Part shown: piece after piece, positions 49,551-59,076 of the stretch
Position numbering within the stretch: the stretch's first letter is position 1
How the letters are laid out: every line of letters starts with the position of its first letter
NCBI RefSeq assembly: GCF_011603255.1
Contig: NZ_JAANCM010000009.1
Coordinates: 124,001-188,000, forward strand
Length of the DNA: 64,000 nucleotides
Source: Ferranicluibacter rubi
Lineage (GTDB): Bacteria; Pseudomonadota; Alphaproteobacteria; Rhizobiales; Rhizobiaceae
Direction of reading: 5' to 3'
Notes under the pieces: generated by a model
What the model was told of the DNA's origin: nothing
Seen by the model: the letters and a program-made list of their open reading frames with translations, nothing else
The model's database searches: none
Program-made: the position numbers and the translations under genes

Positions 49551-51056
49551 ATGGGCGTCGAGACAGATATGGCCGGCTGGATCCTGACGCCGGCGGCCAT
49601 GGTGAAGGTGGATCGCGATGCCGCCGTTTCCGGCATCTCCTCCTTCGGGCTGATGCGCGCTGCGGGCCATGCCGTCGCAGCCTCGGCGCTGCGTCATTAT
49701 CCCGAGGCGACCCGCTTCGTCTGCCTCTGTGGCCTCGGCAACAATGGCGGCGATGCGCTGATCGCTGCAGCGGCGCTTGCCGGTAGTGGAGCACGCGTTG
49801 CGGTCTACCTCATGGGCGATCCGGCGCGCTTCACGGGAGATGCCGCCCGCGCATTCGCGGCGGTCTCCATCCCCCACCAACCGCTCGACACCTATGTTCC
49901 CACGATCGGTGACGTCGTCATCGACGGTCTGTTCGGTGCCGGGCTTTCGCGCGCGGTTTCCAGCGATGTCGCGGCCCTGATGAGGACGGTCACGGATCTG
50001 ACTCTGCCTGTCATCGCGATCGATCTGCCGTCGGGGGTCGACGGCAGATCCGGGCAGGTGCTTGGGGAAAGTTTTCAGGCGGCGCAGACGGTGACGTTCA
50101 TGACGCGCAAGCCTGGGCATCTCCTGCTGCCGGGTCGGACCTTGTGCGGGGTGCTGCAGGTCATCAACATCGGTATTCCCGCCCGCATCGTGACGTCACA
50201 CCGGGCATCTCTCGTCGAGAACACGGCCGCGCTCTGGCACAAGGCCGTTCAGGTGCTCGATCCTGCCGCCCATAAATACCGCCGCGGGCATCTCATCGTC
50301 TTTTCCGGCGCAGCGCCGAGCAGTGGCGCAGCCCGCATGAGTGCGACCGCCGGGCTTTCCGCCGGTGCCGGCCTGGTCACCATGGTGGCGCCGACGGAGG
50401 CCTTGCCAACCCTTGCCGCGCATCTGACAGCAATCATGCTGAGGCCGGTCGATACCGATGAGATGCTGTCTGACCTCGTCAAGGACACACGCCTGAACGC
50501 CTTCGTGCTCGGCCCCGGATTTGGCGCACCAGACCGTGCCCGGCGTTACGTTGCAGCCTTATCCGATCGCTCGCTGGTCCTCGACGCGGACGGCATCACG
50601 GCCTTTCGCGATGATCCGCAATTCCTGTTCGCTGCATTCCGCGGCCCGGTTCGCCTCGTCCTGACGCCGCATGATGGAGAATTTTCCCGGCTCTTTCCGG
50701 ATCTCGCCGCGGACACTGCCCTTTCCAAGATCGACCGCGCGACCATAGCGGCCGAGCGGAGCAATGCGGTCATTATCCTCAAGGGCTCGGACACCGTCAT
50801 CTCGGAACCGAACGGGCGTGTCGCGATCAACGCCAATGCCCCGCCATGGCTTGCGACGGCCGGCTCCGGCGATGTGCTTGCGGGAATCGTCGGTGCCCAT
50901 CTCGCGCAGGGCATGCCACCCTTCGAGGCAGCGACGAGCGCCGTCTGGCGCCACGGAGTGGCGGGGAATAAGGCCGGAGAGGGTATGACGGCCGAAAATC
51001 TGCTGCGTGCCATCCGGCCGTTGCCGCGAATGCCTTCGAGTCTAGCGCGTCCATGA
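49551..51056 (+). CDS. nnr: Bifunctional NAD(P)H-hydrate repair enzyme Nnr (epimerase/dehydratase)
   Basis: A 501-residue YjeF-type fusion. The N-terminal epimerase (NnrE, about residues 1-215) shows VCLCGLGNNGGDALIAAAAL; the C-terminal dehydratase (NnrD, about 225-495) shows FVLGPGFGAPDRARRYV, VLDADGITAF, LTPHDGEFSRLFPD and the terminal ATAGSGDVLAGIVGAHLAQG. Together they repair hydrated NADH/NADPH. ATG 49551 is preceded by GAGGGTGG; a TTG at 49533 is in frame. It is divergent from glnB. Confidence 0.94.
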   Translation: MGVETDMAGWILTPAAMVKVDRDAAVSGISSFGLMRAAGHAVAASALRHYPEATRFVCLCGLGNNGGDALIAAAALAGSGARVAVYLMGDPARFTGDAARAFAAVSIPHQPLDTYVPTIGDVVIDGLFGAGLSRAVSSDVAALMRTVTDLTLPVIAIDLPSGVDGRSGQVLGESFQAAQTVTFMTRKPGHLLLPGRTLCGVLQVINIGIPARIVTSHRASLVENTAALWHKAVQVLDPAAHKYRRGHLIVFSGAAPSSGAARMSATAGLSAGAGLVTMVAPTEALPTLAAHLTAIMLRPVDTDEMLSDLVKDTRLNAFVLGPGFGAPDRARRYVAALSDRSLVLDADGITAFRDDPQFLFAAFRGPVRLVLTPHDGEFSRLFPDLAADTALSKIDRATIAAERSNAVIILKGSDTVISEPNGRVAINANAPPWLATAGSGDVLAGIVGAHLAQGMPPFEAATSAVWRHGVAGNKAGEGMTAENLLRAIRPLPRMPSSLARP

Positions 51057-51219
51057 TGATGCGCCGAGGATAGGCGCGCACTTCACACATGCCTGTATCG
51101 TGGGCCCTGCAGACGGCCACATCTCATAAACATTATAACTCTAGCAAATCCGTGACTTCCAAGATCATCTTAACGTAATAGATGATAGTTAGATCAATAT
51201 CTCCGTGGGTTTGCACTCG

Positions 51220-52017
51220 CTATTCGAACCGCTTCTGAAGCGCTATCGCGCCATTCGGGACATTGACCTTCCCCTCATGAATGAAAAAGGCGAAGACGTC
51301 GCGAGGCTGTTTCGGCAGCAGATCAGCCAGCAAGGGAAGCCCGTCAGCCACGCCTCCTGATCTCCAGGCATCGAGGTGTGCTTCCCACTCTGCCAAGCGC
51401 TTCTCGTCATAACAGGTTTCAACATCATCGCTGCCAGTCTGCAAACGGGCGTAGACGAAGTCGGCCGTCACGTCGGCGATCAGCGGATATTCGGCGTGAT
51501 CCGCACAGACGATGGCAACGTTATGCCGACGGGCCATCTCGACGAACTCCGAGACCTGGAAGGAGCTGTGGCGAACCTCCACGGCATGGCGCAGCACCAA
51601 GCCATCCTGCGTTTCCGGAAGCAGGCTTAGAAACGCCTCGAAATCCACCGCATCGAATTTTTTCGTCGGCATGAACTGCCAGAGGATCGGTCCGAGCTTG
51701 GCACCCAACTCCGACAGCCCTTGGCTCAGAAACCGCGTGATCGACTCCCCGGCCTCCGCCAGCACCTTCTTATTCGTGGCATAACGGCTTGCCTTCAGCG
51801 TGAACACGAAATCGTCCGGAACCTCCGATGCCCATTTCGCGAATGTCTCTGGCTTCTGCGAGCCGTAATACGTCCCGTTCACTTCGATAACCTTCAGCGC
51901 CTTGCCGGCAAACTCGAGCTGCCGCTTCTTCGCAAGGCCCTCTGGGTAGAAGGTTCCCTCCCAAGGGTCGAACGTCCAGCCGCCGATGCCGACGCGAATC
52001 GTACCCGCCTTACCCAT
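51220..52017 (-). CDS. DUF72 domain protein
   Basis: A 265-residue protein of the DUF72 TIM-barrel-like family. The N-terminus IRVGIGGWTFDPWEGTFYPEG is diagnostic, followed by ALKVIEVNGTYYGSQKPETF and LRHAVEVRHSSF. The biochemical role of DUF72 is unknown. ATG 52017 has AGGA 9 nt upstream; the frame is open to 52035. It lies 38 nt downstream of uvrA in the same direction and could be co-transcribed. Confidence 0.85.
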   Translation of the reverse strand: MGKAGTIRVGIGGWTFDPWEGTFYPEGLAKKRQLEFAGKALKVIEVNGTYYGSQKPETFAKWASEVPDDFVFTLKASRYATNKKVLAEAGESITRFLSQGLSELGAKLGPILWQFMPTKKFDAVDFEAFLSLLPETQDGLVLRHAVEVRHSSFQVSEFVEMARRHNVAIVCADHAEYPLIADVTADFVYARLQTGSDDVETCYDEKRLAEWEAHLDAWRSGGVADGLPLLADLLPKQPRDVFAFFIHEGKVNVPNGAIALQKRFE

Positions 52018-52055
52018 GCCGCCCGTTCCTTTCACTCGTTCTTCGCAAGCCCGCG

Positions 52056-54977
52056 TTATTCCGCAGCCACGGCCTTGCGGACCGGGCGGCGCTCAAGCAG
52101 TTCCTTCAGGAAGTGGCCAGTGTGCGAACGCTTCTCCCGGACAATCTGCTCCGGCGTCCCCTCGGCCACGACCTGACCGCCGCCATCCCCGCCTTCCGGA
52201 CCAAAGTCGAGGATCCAGTCCGCCGTTTTGATGACCTCCAGATTGTGCTCGATCACGACGACGGAATTGCCCTGGTTGACGAGTTCGTGCAGTAATTCCA
52301 GCAGTTTCGCCACATCGTGGAAATGCAGGCCGGTGGTCGGCTCATCCAGAATATACAGCGTCCGTCCGGTCGATCGCTTGGAGAGTTCCTTGGCCAGCTT
52401 CACGCGTTGCGCTTCGCCGCCCGACAGGGTGTTCGCCTGCTGCCCGACCTTGATATAGCCGAGCCCGACCTCGTTGAGCGTCACCAGCTTGTCGCGCACG
52501 GCGGGGACCGCCGCGAAGAACTCGACGCCTTCCTCGACGGTCATGTCCAGCACGTCGGCGATCGACTTGCCCTTGAAGGTGACGTCAAGGGTTTCGCGAT
52601 TGTAGCGTTTGCCGTGGCAAACGTCGCAGGTCACATAGACGTCCGGCAGGAAGTGCATCTCGATCTTGATGACGCCATCGCCCTGGCACGCCTCGCAACG
52701 CCCGCCCTTCACATTGAAGGAGAATCGCCCCGGCTGATAGCCGCGGGCCTTCGCCTCCGGCAGGCTGGAAAACCAGTCGCGGATGGGGGTGAACGCGCCG
52801 GTATAGGTGGCGGGGTTCGAGCGCGGCGTGCGGCCGATCGGCGACTGGTCGATGTCGATGACCTTGTCGATATGTTCGAATCCGTCGATCCGGTCGTGAT
52901 CGGCCGGGATCTCGCGCGCGCCCATCACGCGACGGGCCGCCGCCTTGTAGAGCGTTTCGATGAGGAAGGTGGACTTGCCGCCGCCGGAAACGCCGGTGAC
53001 CGCCGTAAAGACGCCGAGCGGAATAGACGCCGTGACGTTCTTCAGGTTGTTGCCGCGCGCGCCGACGACCGTCAGCTCCTTCTTTTTCTTCGGCTTCCGC
53101 CGCTCCGCCGGCACCAAGACCGAGAGATCGCCCGAAAGATACTTGCCGGTCAGAGACGTCGGATGATCGATGATCTCCTGCGGCGTGCCGGAGGCCACGA
53201 CCTGTCCGCCATGGATGCCGGCCGCGGGACCGATATCGACGACATAATCCGCCGTAAGGATCGCGTCCTCGTCATGCTCTACCACGATAACCGTGTTGCC
53301 GATATCGCGCAGGTGCCGCAGCGTATCGAGCAGGCGGGCATTATCGCGCTGATGCAGTCCGATCGACGGCTCGTCCAGCACATAGAGCACGCCTGTCAGG
53401 CCGGAACCGATCTGCGAGGCGAGCCGGATGCGCTGGCTCTCGCCACCCGACAGCGTACCGGAATTTCGCGAGAGGCTGAGATAATCCAGCCCGACATCGT
53501 TCAGGAATCGCAGCCGATCACGGATCTCCTTCAGGATACGGACGGCGATCTCGTTTTGCTTGTCCGTCAGACGCGCAGGCAGATCCTCGAACCAGTCGCG
53601 TGCGACACGGATCGACATGTTCGTGACCTCGCCGATATGAAGGCGATCAATCTTGACCGCCAATGCTTCGGGCTTCAGCCGGAAGCCCTTGCAGGCGGGG
53701 CAGGGGGCCGCAGACATGTAGCGCTCGATTTCCTCACGCGCCCAAGCCGACTCGGTTTCCTTCCAGCGCCGCTCGAGGTTTGGAACGATGCCCTCGAATG
53801 TCTTCGTGGTGTTGTAGGAGCGCGCGCCGTCCGCATACTGGAAGACGATCTTGTCGTCCGTGCCGCGCAGGATCGCCTTCTTCGCAGCGTCAGAGAGTTC
53901 AGCCCAAGTGTTGCTCAGCTTGAACCCAAAGGTTTTGCCGAGCGCTTCCAGAGTTTGATTGTAATAGGGGGACGACGATTTGGCCCAAGGCGCGATCGCC
54001 CCGTTCTTCAGCGTCCGATCATGCTCCGGCACGATCAACGCCTCATCAATCTTCTGCTGGCTGCCGAGACCATCGCAGGTCGGGCAGGCCCCAAAGGGGT
54101 TGTTGAACGAAAACAGGCGGGGTTCGATCTCCGAAATCGTAAAGCCGGAGACGGGGCAGGCGAACTTTTCCGAAAACAGCACGCGCTCATGCGTCTCGTT
54201 CAGCGACTTGTTGGCCGAACCGCCGGCGGATGTCTCCTTCTCCGGTAGCGGCTTGTCAGCAAATTCCGCAATCGCCAAGCCATCCGCAAGCCGCAACGAG
54301 GTTTCCAGACTGTCCGCAAGCCTTGCCGCGATATCGCCTCGCACCACCAACCTATCGACGACCACGTCGATGTCATGCTTGTACTTCTTATCGAGCGCGG
54401 GAACATCGGCGATCTCGTAGAACTGACCGTCTACCTTTACACGCTGAAAGCCCTTCTTCATGAGCTCCGCGAGTTCCTTCTTGTACTCTCCTTTTCGCCC
54501 CCGGATCATCGGCGCGAGAATGTACAGGCGAGCACCTTCTTCCATCGCAAGAACCCGATCGACCATTTGGCTGACAGTCTGGCTTTCGATCGGCAGACCT
54601 GTCGCCGGCGAATAGGGCACGCCGACGCGCGCGAACAGAAGGCGCATATAGTCGTAGATCTCGGTGACCGTTCCCACGGTCGAGCGCGGATTCTTCGACG
54701 TCGTCTTCTGTTCGATGGAAATAGCAGGCGATAGGCCCTCGATCAGATCGACGTCGGGCTTCTGCATCATCTCAAGGAACTGACGCGCATAGGCCGAAAG
54801 GCTCTCGACATAGCGCCGCTGCCCTTCGGCATAGATGGTATCGAATGCCAGCGACGACTTTCCCGACCCGGACAACCCCGTCATCACGATCAGCTTGTTG
54901 CGCGGGAGGTCGAGATCGACGCCCTTCAGATTGTGCTCCCGCGCACCGCGGATCGAAATGGTCTTGAATTCGCTCAT
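52056..54977 (-). CDS. uvrA: Excinuclease ABC subunit A
   Basis: A 973-residue damage-recognition ATPase of nucleotide excision repair. Two ABC modules: Walker [15 protein letters not shown] near residue 32, signature [16 protein letters not shown], and in the second module [15 protein letters not shown] plus [16 protein letters not shown]. Zinc fingers are visible as CPVSGF...CPTC and CEACQGDG...[10 protein letters not shown]. It is divergent from ssb with a LexA box between them, and its repair partner Mfd is encoded at 39-42 kb. Confidence 0.98.
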   Translation of the reverse strand: MSEFKTISIRGAREHNLKGVDLDLPRNKLIVMTGLSGSGKSSLAFDTIYAEGQRRYVESLSAYARQFLEMMQKPDVDLIEGLSPAISIEQKTTSKNPRSTVGTVTEIYDYMRLLFARVGVPYSPATGLPIESQTVSQMVDRVLAMEEGARLYILAPMIRGRKGEYKKELAELMKKGFQRVKVDGQFYEIADVPALDKKYKHDIDVVVDRLVVRGDIAARLADSLETSLRLADGLAIAEFADKPLPEKETSAGGSANKSLNETHERVLFSEKFACPVSGFTISEIEPRLFSFNNPFGACPTCDGLGSQQKIDEALIVPEHDRTLKNGAIAPWAKSSSPYYNQTLEALGKTFGFKLSNTWAELSDAAKKAILRGTDDKIVFQYADGARSYNTTKTFEGIVPNLERRWKETESAWAREEIERYMSAAPCPACKGFRLKPEALAVKIDRLHIGEVTNMSIRVARDWFEDLPARLTDKQNEIAVRILKEIRDRLRFLNDVGLDYLSLSRNSGTLSGGESQRIRLASQIGSGLTGVLYVLDEPSIGLHQRDNARLLDTLRHLRDIGNTVIVVEHDEDAILTADYVVDIGPAAGIHGGQVVASGTPQEIIDHPTSLTGKYLSGDLSVLVPAERRKPKKKKELTVVGARGNNLKNVTASIPLGVFTAVTGVSGGGKSTFLIETLYKAAARRVMGAREIPADHDRIDGFEHIDKVIDIDQSPIGRTPRSNPATYTGAFTPIRDWFSSLPEAKARGYQPGRFSFNVKGGRCEACQGDGVIKIEMHFLPDVYVTCDVCHGKRYNRETLDVTFKGKSIADVLDMTVEEGVEFFAAVPAVRDKLVTLNEVGLGYIKVGQQANTLSGGEAQRVKLAKELSKRSTGRTLYILDEPTTGLHFHDVAKLLELLHELVNQGNSVVVIEHNLEVIKTADWILDFGPEGGDGGGQVVAEGTPEQIVREKRSHTGHFLKELLERRPVRKAVAAE

Positions 54978-55129
54978 GGTCGGACGCTCTGCATGGGGAC
55001 GAAGCCCTTACTTAAGATCATTACTTCATATGTCGAGGCGCGTTTTCGGGAAACCACTATTCCTTCGTCACAGTGATCCGGTCTGCGGCCCGTGACGGCC
55101 TCGCTTGACAGGATCATACCCAAGACATA

Positions 55130-55144
55130 GAACAAATAAAGAAC
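55130..55144. promoter_or_regulatory. LexA box (SOS operator) between uvrA and ssb
   Basis: GAAC-AAATAAA-GAAC is an exact match to the alphaproteobacterial LexA consensus GAAC-N7-GAAC. It sits 153 nt from the uvrA ATG and 117 nt before the ssb ATG, so LexA could repress both divergent genes. Confidence 0.85.
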
Positions 55145-55260
55145 AAATTTGCAAACTGTTGTGGATTGCTGGCGGCCGAGGGCGAAATGCCGCGCTCAAC
55201 AGCGTAGGCTCGCGGCACGATGCGGATCGTTGAGCCGCTTTCAGGAGACAGGACAAAGAG

Positions 55261-55800
55261 ATGGCTGGTAGCGTAAACAAGGTGATCCTCATCGGCAACG
55301 TCGGGGCGGACCCCGAGATTCGGCGGACGCAGGATGGCAAGCCGATCGCAAACCTGCGCATCGCGACCTCCGAAAGCTGGCGCGACCGAAACTCCGGTGA
55401 GCGGCGCGAGAAAACGGAGTGGCACACCGTCGTGGTCTTTAACGAAGGCCTGTGCAAGGTCGTAGAGCAATATGTGAAGAAGGGCGCCAAGCTCTATCTC
55501 GAGGGAGCGCTGCAGACCCGCAAGTGGCAGGACAAGGACGGAAACGACCGTTACTCCACGGAGGTGGTGCTTCAGGGCTTTAACTCGACGCTGACCATGC
55601 TCGACGGTCGCGATGGTGGAGGCAGCGGTGGCGGTGGCGGAAGCCGTGGCAGCTCGGAATATGGTGGCGGAAGCGGTGGGTCAAATTACGGCGACGATTA
55701 CGATCGCCCGGCCCAGTCCTCGGGCGCCCGATCGGGCGGTAGCACCGGCGGATCAAGCGGCGGCTTCTCTCGCGACCTGGATGACGATATCCCGTTTTGA
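55261..55800 (+). CDS. ssb: Single-stranded DNA-binding protein
   Basis: A 179-residue SSB. The OB fold occupies about residues 1-110 (MAGSVNKVILIGNVGADPEI, then LRIATSESWRDRNSGERREK and KLYLEGALQTRKWQDKDG). A glycine/serine-rich linker follows, and the acidic tip DDDIPF recruits partner proteins. It protects single-stranded DNA in replication, recombination and repair. The start at ATG 55261 is preceded by AGGAGACAGGACAAAGAG. The LexA box upstream suggests SOS control. Confidence 0.97.
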   Translation: MAGSVNKVILIGNVGADPEIRRTQDGKPIANLRIATSESWRDRNSGERREKTEWHTVVVFNEGLCKVVEQYVKKGAKLYLEGALQTRKWQDKDGNDRYSTEVVLQGFNSTLTMLDGRDGGGSGGGGGSRGSSEYGGGSGGSNYGDDYDRPAQSSGARSGGSTGGSSGGFSRDLDDDIPF

Positions 55801-56011
55801 TTCGCGCAAACCTGCTGCAGGTTGATGCATAAATTCGACGTCTCTTTTGCGCCGTCATGGGTAAGTTCATGGCGGCGTTGCTGTTGTGAAGCTGAGAGAG
55901 GCTGTGCGTTGACAACAAATCTCGTTTTTAAGGGAATGCAGAAAGCAACGCTTCGGACGAGCGCCCCTTGTTGATCATTCTGGATGTGGCTTAACCAGAA
56001 TGCCACTTGCA

Positions 56012-56026
56012 GAACACATGAGGAAC
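56012..56026 (+). promoter_or_regulatory. LexA box (SOS operator) upstream of lexA
   Basis: GAAC-ACATGAG-GAAC is an exact GAAC-N7-GAAC match ending 48 nt before the lexA ATG. It predicts autoregulation of lexA. Confidence 0.85.
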
Positions 56027-56036
56027 ATATAACACT

Positions 56037-56051
56037 GTTCTTGCTTTGTTT
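56037..56051 (+). promoter_or_regulatory. Possible second, imperfect LexA box at lexA
   Basis: GTTC-TTGCTTT-GTTT matches the complementary consensus GTTC-N7-GTTC with one mismatch, 10 nt after the first box. Paired sites at lexA would tighten autoregulation, but a chance match is possible. Confidence 0.4.
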
Positions 56052-56074
56052 CGTGATTCTGGAGTCGATTGATC

Positions 56075-56791
56075 ATGCTGACCCGCAAGCAACAGGAACT
56101 GTTGATTTTCATTCATGAGCGCATGAAGGAATCGGGTATTCCCCCCTCATTCGACGAAATGAAGGATGCACTGGAGCTCGCGTCCAAATCCGGCATTCAC
56201 CGGCTGATCACGGCTCTTGAGGAGCGCGGGTTCATCCGGCGCCTACCCAACCGGGCACGGGCGCTTGAGGTCATCAAGCTGCCGGAGGCGTATCTGGCCG
56301 CTGTCCCGCCGAAGCGCGGTTTTTCGCCGAGCGTGATTCAAGGAAGCCGGGGAAGCTCTGCACCTGAAAACGCGCCGAAGACGACGGCTGGGGTGGGCGA
56401 CGATAATAGCGTGTCGGTTCCGGTGATGGGGCGCATCGCCGCAGGCGTTCCGATTTCCGCCATCCAGAACAATACCCACGATATCTCCGTTCCCGCCTTT
56501 ATGATCGGCAATGGCGAGCACTACGCCTTGGAAGTCCGGGGCGACTCGATGATCGAAGCCGGTATTCTGGACGGTGATACCGTGATCATCCGCAATGCCA
56601 ACAGTGCCAGCCCCGGCGAGATCGTCGTGGCTCTCGTGGATGACGAAGAAGCAACCCTCAAGCGCTTCCGCCGCAAGGGTGCCTCCGTTGCCCTCGAAGC
56701 AGCCAATCCAGCCTATGAGACACGAATTTTTGGCCCGGAACGCGTGAAGGTCCAAGGAAAGCTCGTCGGGTTGATTCGCCGTTATCAGTGA
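56075..56791 (+). CDS. lexA: LexA repressor
   Basis: A 238-residue SOS repressor. The N-terminal winged helix (about 1-65: [20 protein letters not shown], then [20 protein letters not shown]) binds the boxes, and the C-terminal S24 protease domain cuts itself when RecA is active. The scissile Ala123-Gly124 bond is in IAAGVPISA, the nucleophile Ser158 in GDSMIEAG, and Lys196 in ATLKRF. A TTG 2 codons upstream is in frame, but ATG 56075 fits homologues. It is separated from ssb by 270 nt. Confidence 0.97.
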   Translation: MLTRKQQELLIFIHERMKESGIPPSFDEMKDALELASKSGIHRLITALEERGFIRRLPNRARALEVIKLPEAYLAAVPPKRGFSPSVIQGSRGSSAPENAPKTTAGVGDDNSVSVPVMGRIAAGVPISAIQNNTHDISVPAFMIGNGEHYALEVRGDSMIEAGILDGDTVIIRNANSASPGEIVVALVDDEEATLKRFRRKGASVALEAANPAYETRIFGPERVKVQGKLVGLIRRYQ

Positions 56792-57066
56792 AGGGAAGGG
56801 CTTTGCTATTGTGAGGTTGATGAGATCTTGTCGTCATCAGGTTCCAGCACATTGAGCCTTTTCAGCATGCTTTTTGAGGTTTACGTTTTAGACGGTCCTA
56901 GTTGACTACTGTACCGGCGAGGACAGACGGAAATCGCAACCTTCACGTTCTGCAGAGATGCGATTTTGAGGGTCGAGCCATCCACCTCCTTGTCAGTCCG
57001 ACCTTGAGTCGGAGCTTGGCTGTTTAACGTCTATGAGATGAGTAGACACTTTTGAGCGCACGGACG
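56792..57066. other. AT-richer non-coding stretch after lexA
   Basis: About 275 nt with lower GC than the genes before it and no credible reading frame on either strand. I see no hairpin with a T-run that would clearly end lexA. Confidence 0.5.
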
Positions 57067-57564
57067 TCAGGTCGGCGGATGCCGCATCCAGTAGGGGATG
57101 ACGAAGGGGTAGCCGCTGAAATCTCGTGGCGTGAGATGTAGGCAAGCGTCGTCAGCCGTTAAGTTACCGGTCGGCCAGAAATTTGCGCCATCTGTCGTTC
57201 TATTCGTAAAGCGATCAAGCGGAACACGTTCAGTTCTGAGGCCTGCTGCTTTAACGATACCTCCAAGTGAAAGTCTATGGAACCGCATGGGCAGGTCGGC
57301 GTTTACCGGGCGAACACAGCGGAGGTGAACATGCCCGGAACATCGAAAAGCTTTCGGGCTGTCTTCTTTGACCGCAATGAAGCTGACTTTGTGGGAAGCA
57401 CGATGTTGTGAGTATACAGAACCCGGCGAAGTTCAGGATTTAGCAAACGACTTTTTGTAGCACACACAGAGACCATGGCGCTTTCCAGGCTGGGTGAAGA
57501 GGCAGTACGTAAAAGCAATCAAATCGCTGTCTAGCCGAATTACGATCGTGTTGGCGATTTCAGT
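57067..57564 (-). pseudogene. Remnant of a protein-coding gene with an internal stop
   Basis: One minus-strand frame is open and protein-like from 57432 down to the TGA at 57067-57069 (about 121 codons), reading LPMRFHRLSLGGIVKAAGLR, then DRFTNRTTDGANFWPTGNLT and PRDFSGYPFVIPYWMRHPPT. The same frame continues upstream as TIVIRLDSDLIAFTYCLFTQ and PGKRHGLCVCYKKSFAKS across an in-frame TGA at 57433-57435, to another stop at 57565-57567. The only ATG in the lower part is internal, at 57288. Two coherent protein-like segments in the same frame split by a stop suggest a decayed gene; base composition is lower in GC than neighbours. I do not recognise the family. Confidence 0.45.
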
Positions 57565-57636
57565 TCATTTTTTTGGTTTTGCTCACAGCATCATTTACAA
57601 AAAAAACGCGCATTTTCATGCGCTAAGGGATTCATC

Positions 57637-57759
57637 ATGAGAATGATCTTTGTCGGGATGCTTGCATCCGTCCTCAGTATACTTGTGATCAAATATGCAA
57701 ACAATGATCTGGGGAACAGTGTCCCATTGACGACTGTCGGAGCAGCTAGCTCGCTATGA
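57637..57759 (+). CDS. Possible 40-residue membrane peptide
   Basis: The frame starts MRMIFVGMLASVLSILVIKY (one hydrophobic helix, residues 3-19), followed by a polar tail ANNDLGNSVPLTTVGAASSL. AAGGGA lies 6 nt before the ATG. It resembles short pilin-subunit-like or small membrane peptides of rhizobia, but I cannot assign a family. Confidence 0.5.
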   Translation: MRMIFVGMLASVLSILVIKYANNDLGNSVPLTTVGAASSL

Positions 57760-57822
57760 TACCCGGGCATCTCGGCCAGCTGCTCCGATATATTTAGAGA
57801 CTTTATCCGAAGATCAGGCTCA

Positions 57823-58155
57823 TCATTCGTGGATCGTGTAAGATCCCATTTCGCACAAATTTTGCTTGTCTTCCGTCGTTGCGAGATCTGAACCCTCTTC
57901 GAATTCGAAACGCATGTCATAATTACAAACGTCTCGACCATCTGCAATCGTAAGCTCGATCGTCTCGCCGGGATTGAGGACCTGTTCGCCGAACACGTCT
58001 CCCTCCCAATCACTGACACCGACAGGTGACGTGTAGAAGCGCGTGAGAACGGATTTCGTGCCGTTCTTCAGTGTGAACACCAGATCCTCGGCCTGTGCTG
58101 CCCCGGACACAAAAATGGCGCTGATGATAATCGCGCCTGTCGTAATGATTTTCAT
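57823..58155 (-). CDS. Small secreted protein of unknown function
   Basis: A 110-residue exported protein. The signal peptide is residues 1-22 (MKIITTGAIIISAIFVSGAA, cleavage after QA). The mature part EDLVFTLKNGTKSVLTRFYT, then SPVGVSDWEGDVFGEQVLNP and DGRDVCNYDMRFEFEEG, has two cysteines and an acidic C-terminus. Similar short periplasmic proteins occur in rhizobia, often misnamed argininosuccinate lyase. A very strong GGGGGGAAC ribosome site precedes ATG 58155. It is isolated in the gene-poor zone. Confidence 0.72.
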   Translation of the reverse strand: MKIITTGAIIISAIFVSGAAQAEDLVFTLKNGTKSVLTRFYTSPVGVSDWEGDVFGEQVLNPGETIELTIADGRDVCNYDMRFEFEEGSDLATTEDKQNLCEMGSYTIHE

Positions 58156-58622
58156 TGTTCCCCCCGTAAATCTAATATGTCGCCAATGGGTTGACGATAA
58201 AGGGATATTACCGAGTCTCTTGTCGTATTCAACTGGATTGTGGACGTTTGATAAACAGACGAATGCGGTTTCAGACGCGCTGCAAATTCTGAATGCGCGT
58301 TCTCACCATCGTTTACCCAGCAGCTCGGCTGTCATCCTTGCACGGCAAAGAGATTTGAAGATTGTGCGGTGGATTCGTGCGGAAATCTGCGGCGCTCCAC
58401 TGGCTGCCAGCGCTCGCCTACATTCGGAGAATGTAAACTGGACGGCCGCCGTGATCTCGTGGCAACGACGTGACGTCAATCTGTCGCCCGACCCCGTTCT
58501 TGAATTAACGGCAGTCGCGTCCGAGCCCCTTTTGCCAGAACAAAAACCTTACGTCCACCGTGCGTGTCGTTGAGGGCCCCATTTAGGCATTGTTCAGATG
58601 GAAGACTTTGAGGGATGGCGGA
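58156..58622. other. Non-coding stretch left of the insertion sequence
   Basis: About 470 nt between the secreted-protein gene and the IS left end. One long frame crosses it (58043-58573), but it overlaps the secreted protein antisense and has no domain. Nothing else is recognised. Confidence 0.5.
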
Positions 58623-58686
58623 TGACCTGAGCCCCTGAACTTCCGCTAGATTTTGGTAGAGTCCGTCACAATGAGGAGACGGACGA

Positions 58687-59076
58687 ATGAAGCGTTCACG
58701 GTTCACGGAAGAACAGATCATCGGGATATTGAAGGAGCAGGAGGCGGGCGCGAAGACAGTCGATGTCTGCCGCAAGCACGGCATCTCGGACGCAACCTTC
58801 TACAAATATAAGGCAAAGTATGGCGGCATGGACGTGTCGGATGCCCGCAAACTGAAGGCGCTTGAGGACGAGAACGCCAGGCTGAAGAAGCTGCTCGCCG
58901 AGGCCGTGCTGGACAATGCGATCCTGAAGGATGTCGCTGCAAAAAATGGTGACGCCCGATGTGAAGCGGGATGCGGTGGCTCACGTCTGTGCGCAGCACG
59001 GGGTGAGCCAGCGTCGGGCGTGCGAGGTTCTGTCGGTGGATCGGTCGAGCATGCGATATCGCAGCGTGCGGCCTGA
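58687..59076 (+). CDS. IS3-family transposase OrfA (DNA-binding subunit, extended C-terminus)
   Basis: A 129-codon frame starting MKRSRFTEEQIIGILKEQEA, the helix-turn-helix N-terminus of IS407-type OrfA, with a leucine-zipper stretch (KLKALEDENARLKKLLAEAV). The normal product should end near residue 88, shortly after VLDNAILKDVAAK. Here the A-run (58941-58946) has six A, and the frame instead continues through unrelated sequence to 59076. With one more A the frame would end in KKW and a TGA, as in many relatives. The extra 40 residues are therefore probably not native. Confidence 0.75.
   Translation: MKRSRFTEEQIIGILKEQEAGAKTVDVCRKHGISDATFYKYKAKYGGMDVSDARKLKALEDENARLKKLLAEAVLDNAILKDVAAKNGDARCEAGCGGSRLCAARGEPASGVRGSVGGSVEHAISQRAA

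Noticed and set aside
52317-54248. A 643-codon frame antisense to uvrA
   Set aside because: Shadow of uvrA; low-complexity arginine- and aspartate-rich text without a domain.
55613-55790. Repeated GGTGGC-type sequence that could look like a tandem repeat array
   Set aside because: It encodes the glycine/serine-rich linker of SSB; irregular spacing excludes CRISPR or iterons.
58043-58573. A plus-strand frame of 176 codons near the IS
   Set aside because: It overlaps the well-supported secreted protein on the other strand, has no ribosome site and a composition unlike neighbouring genes.
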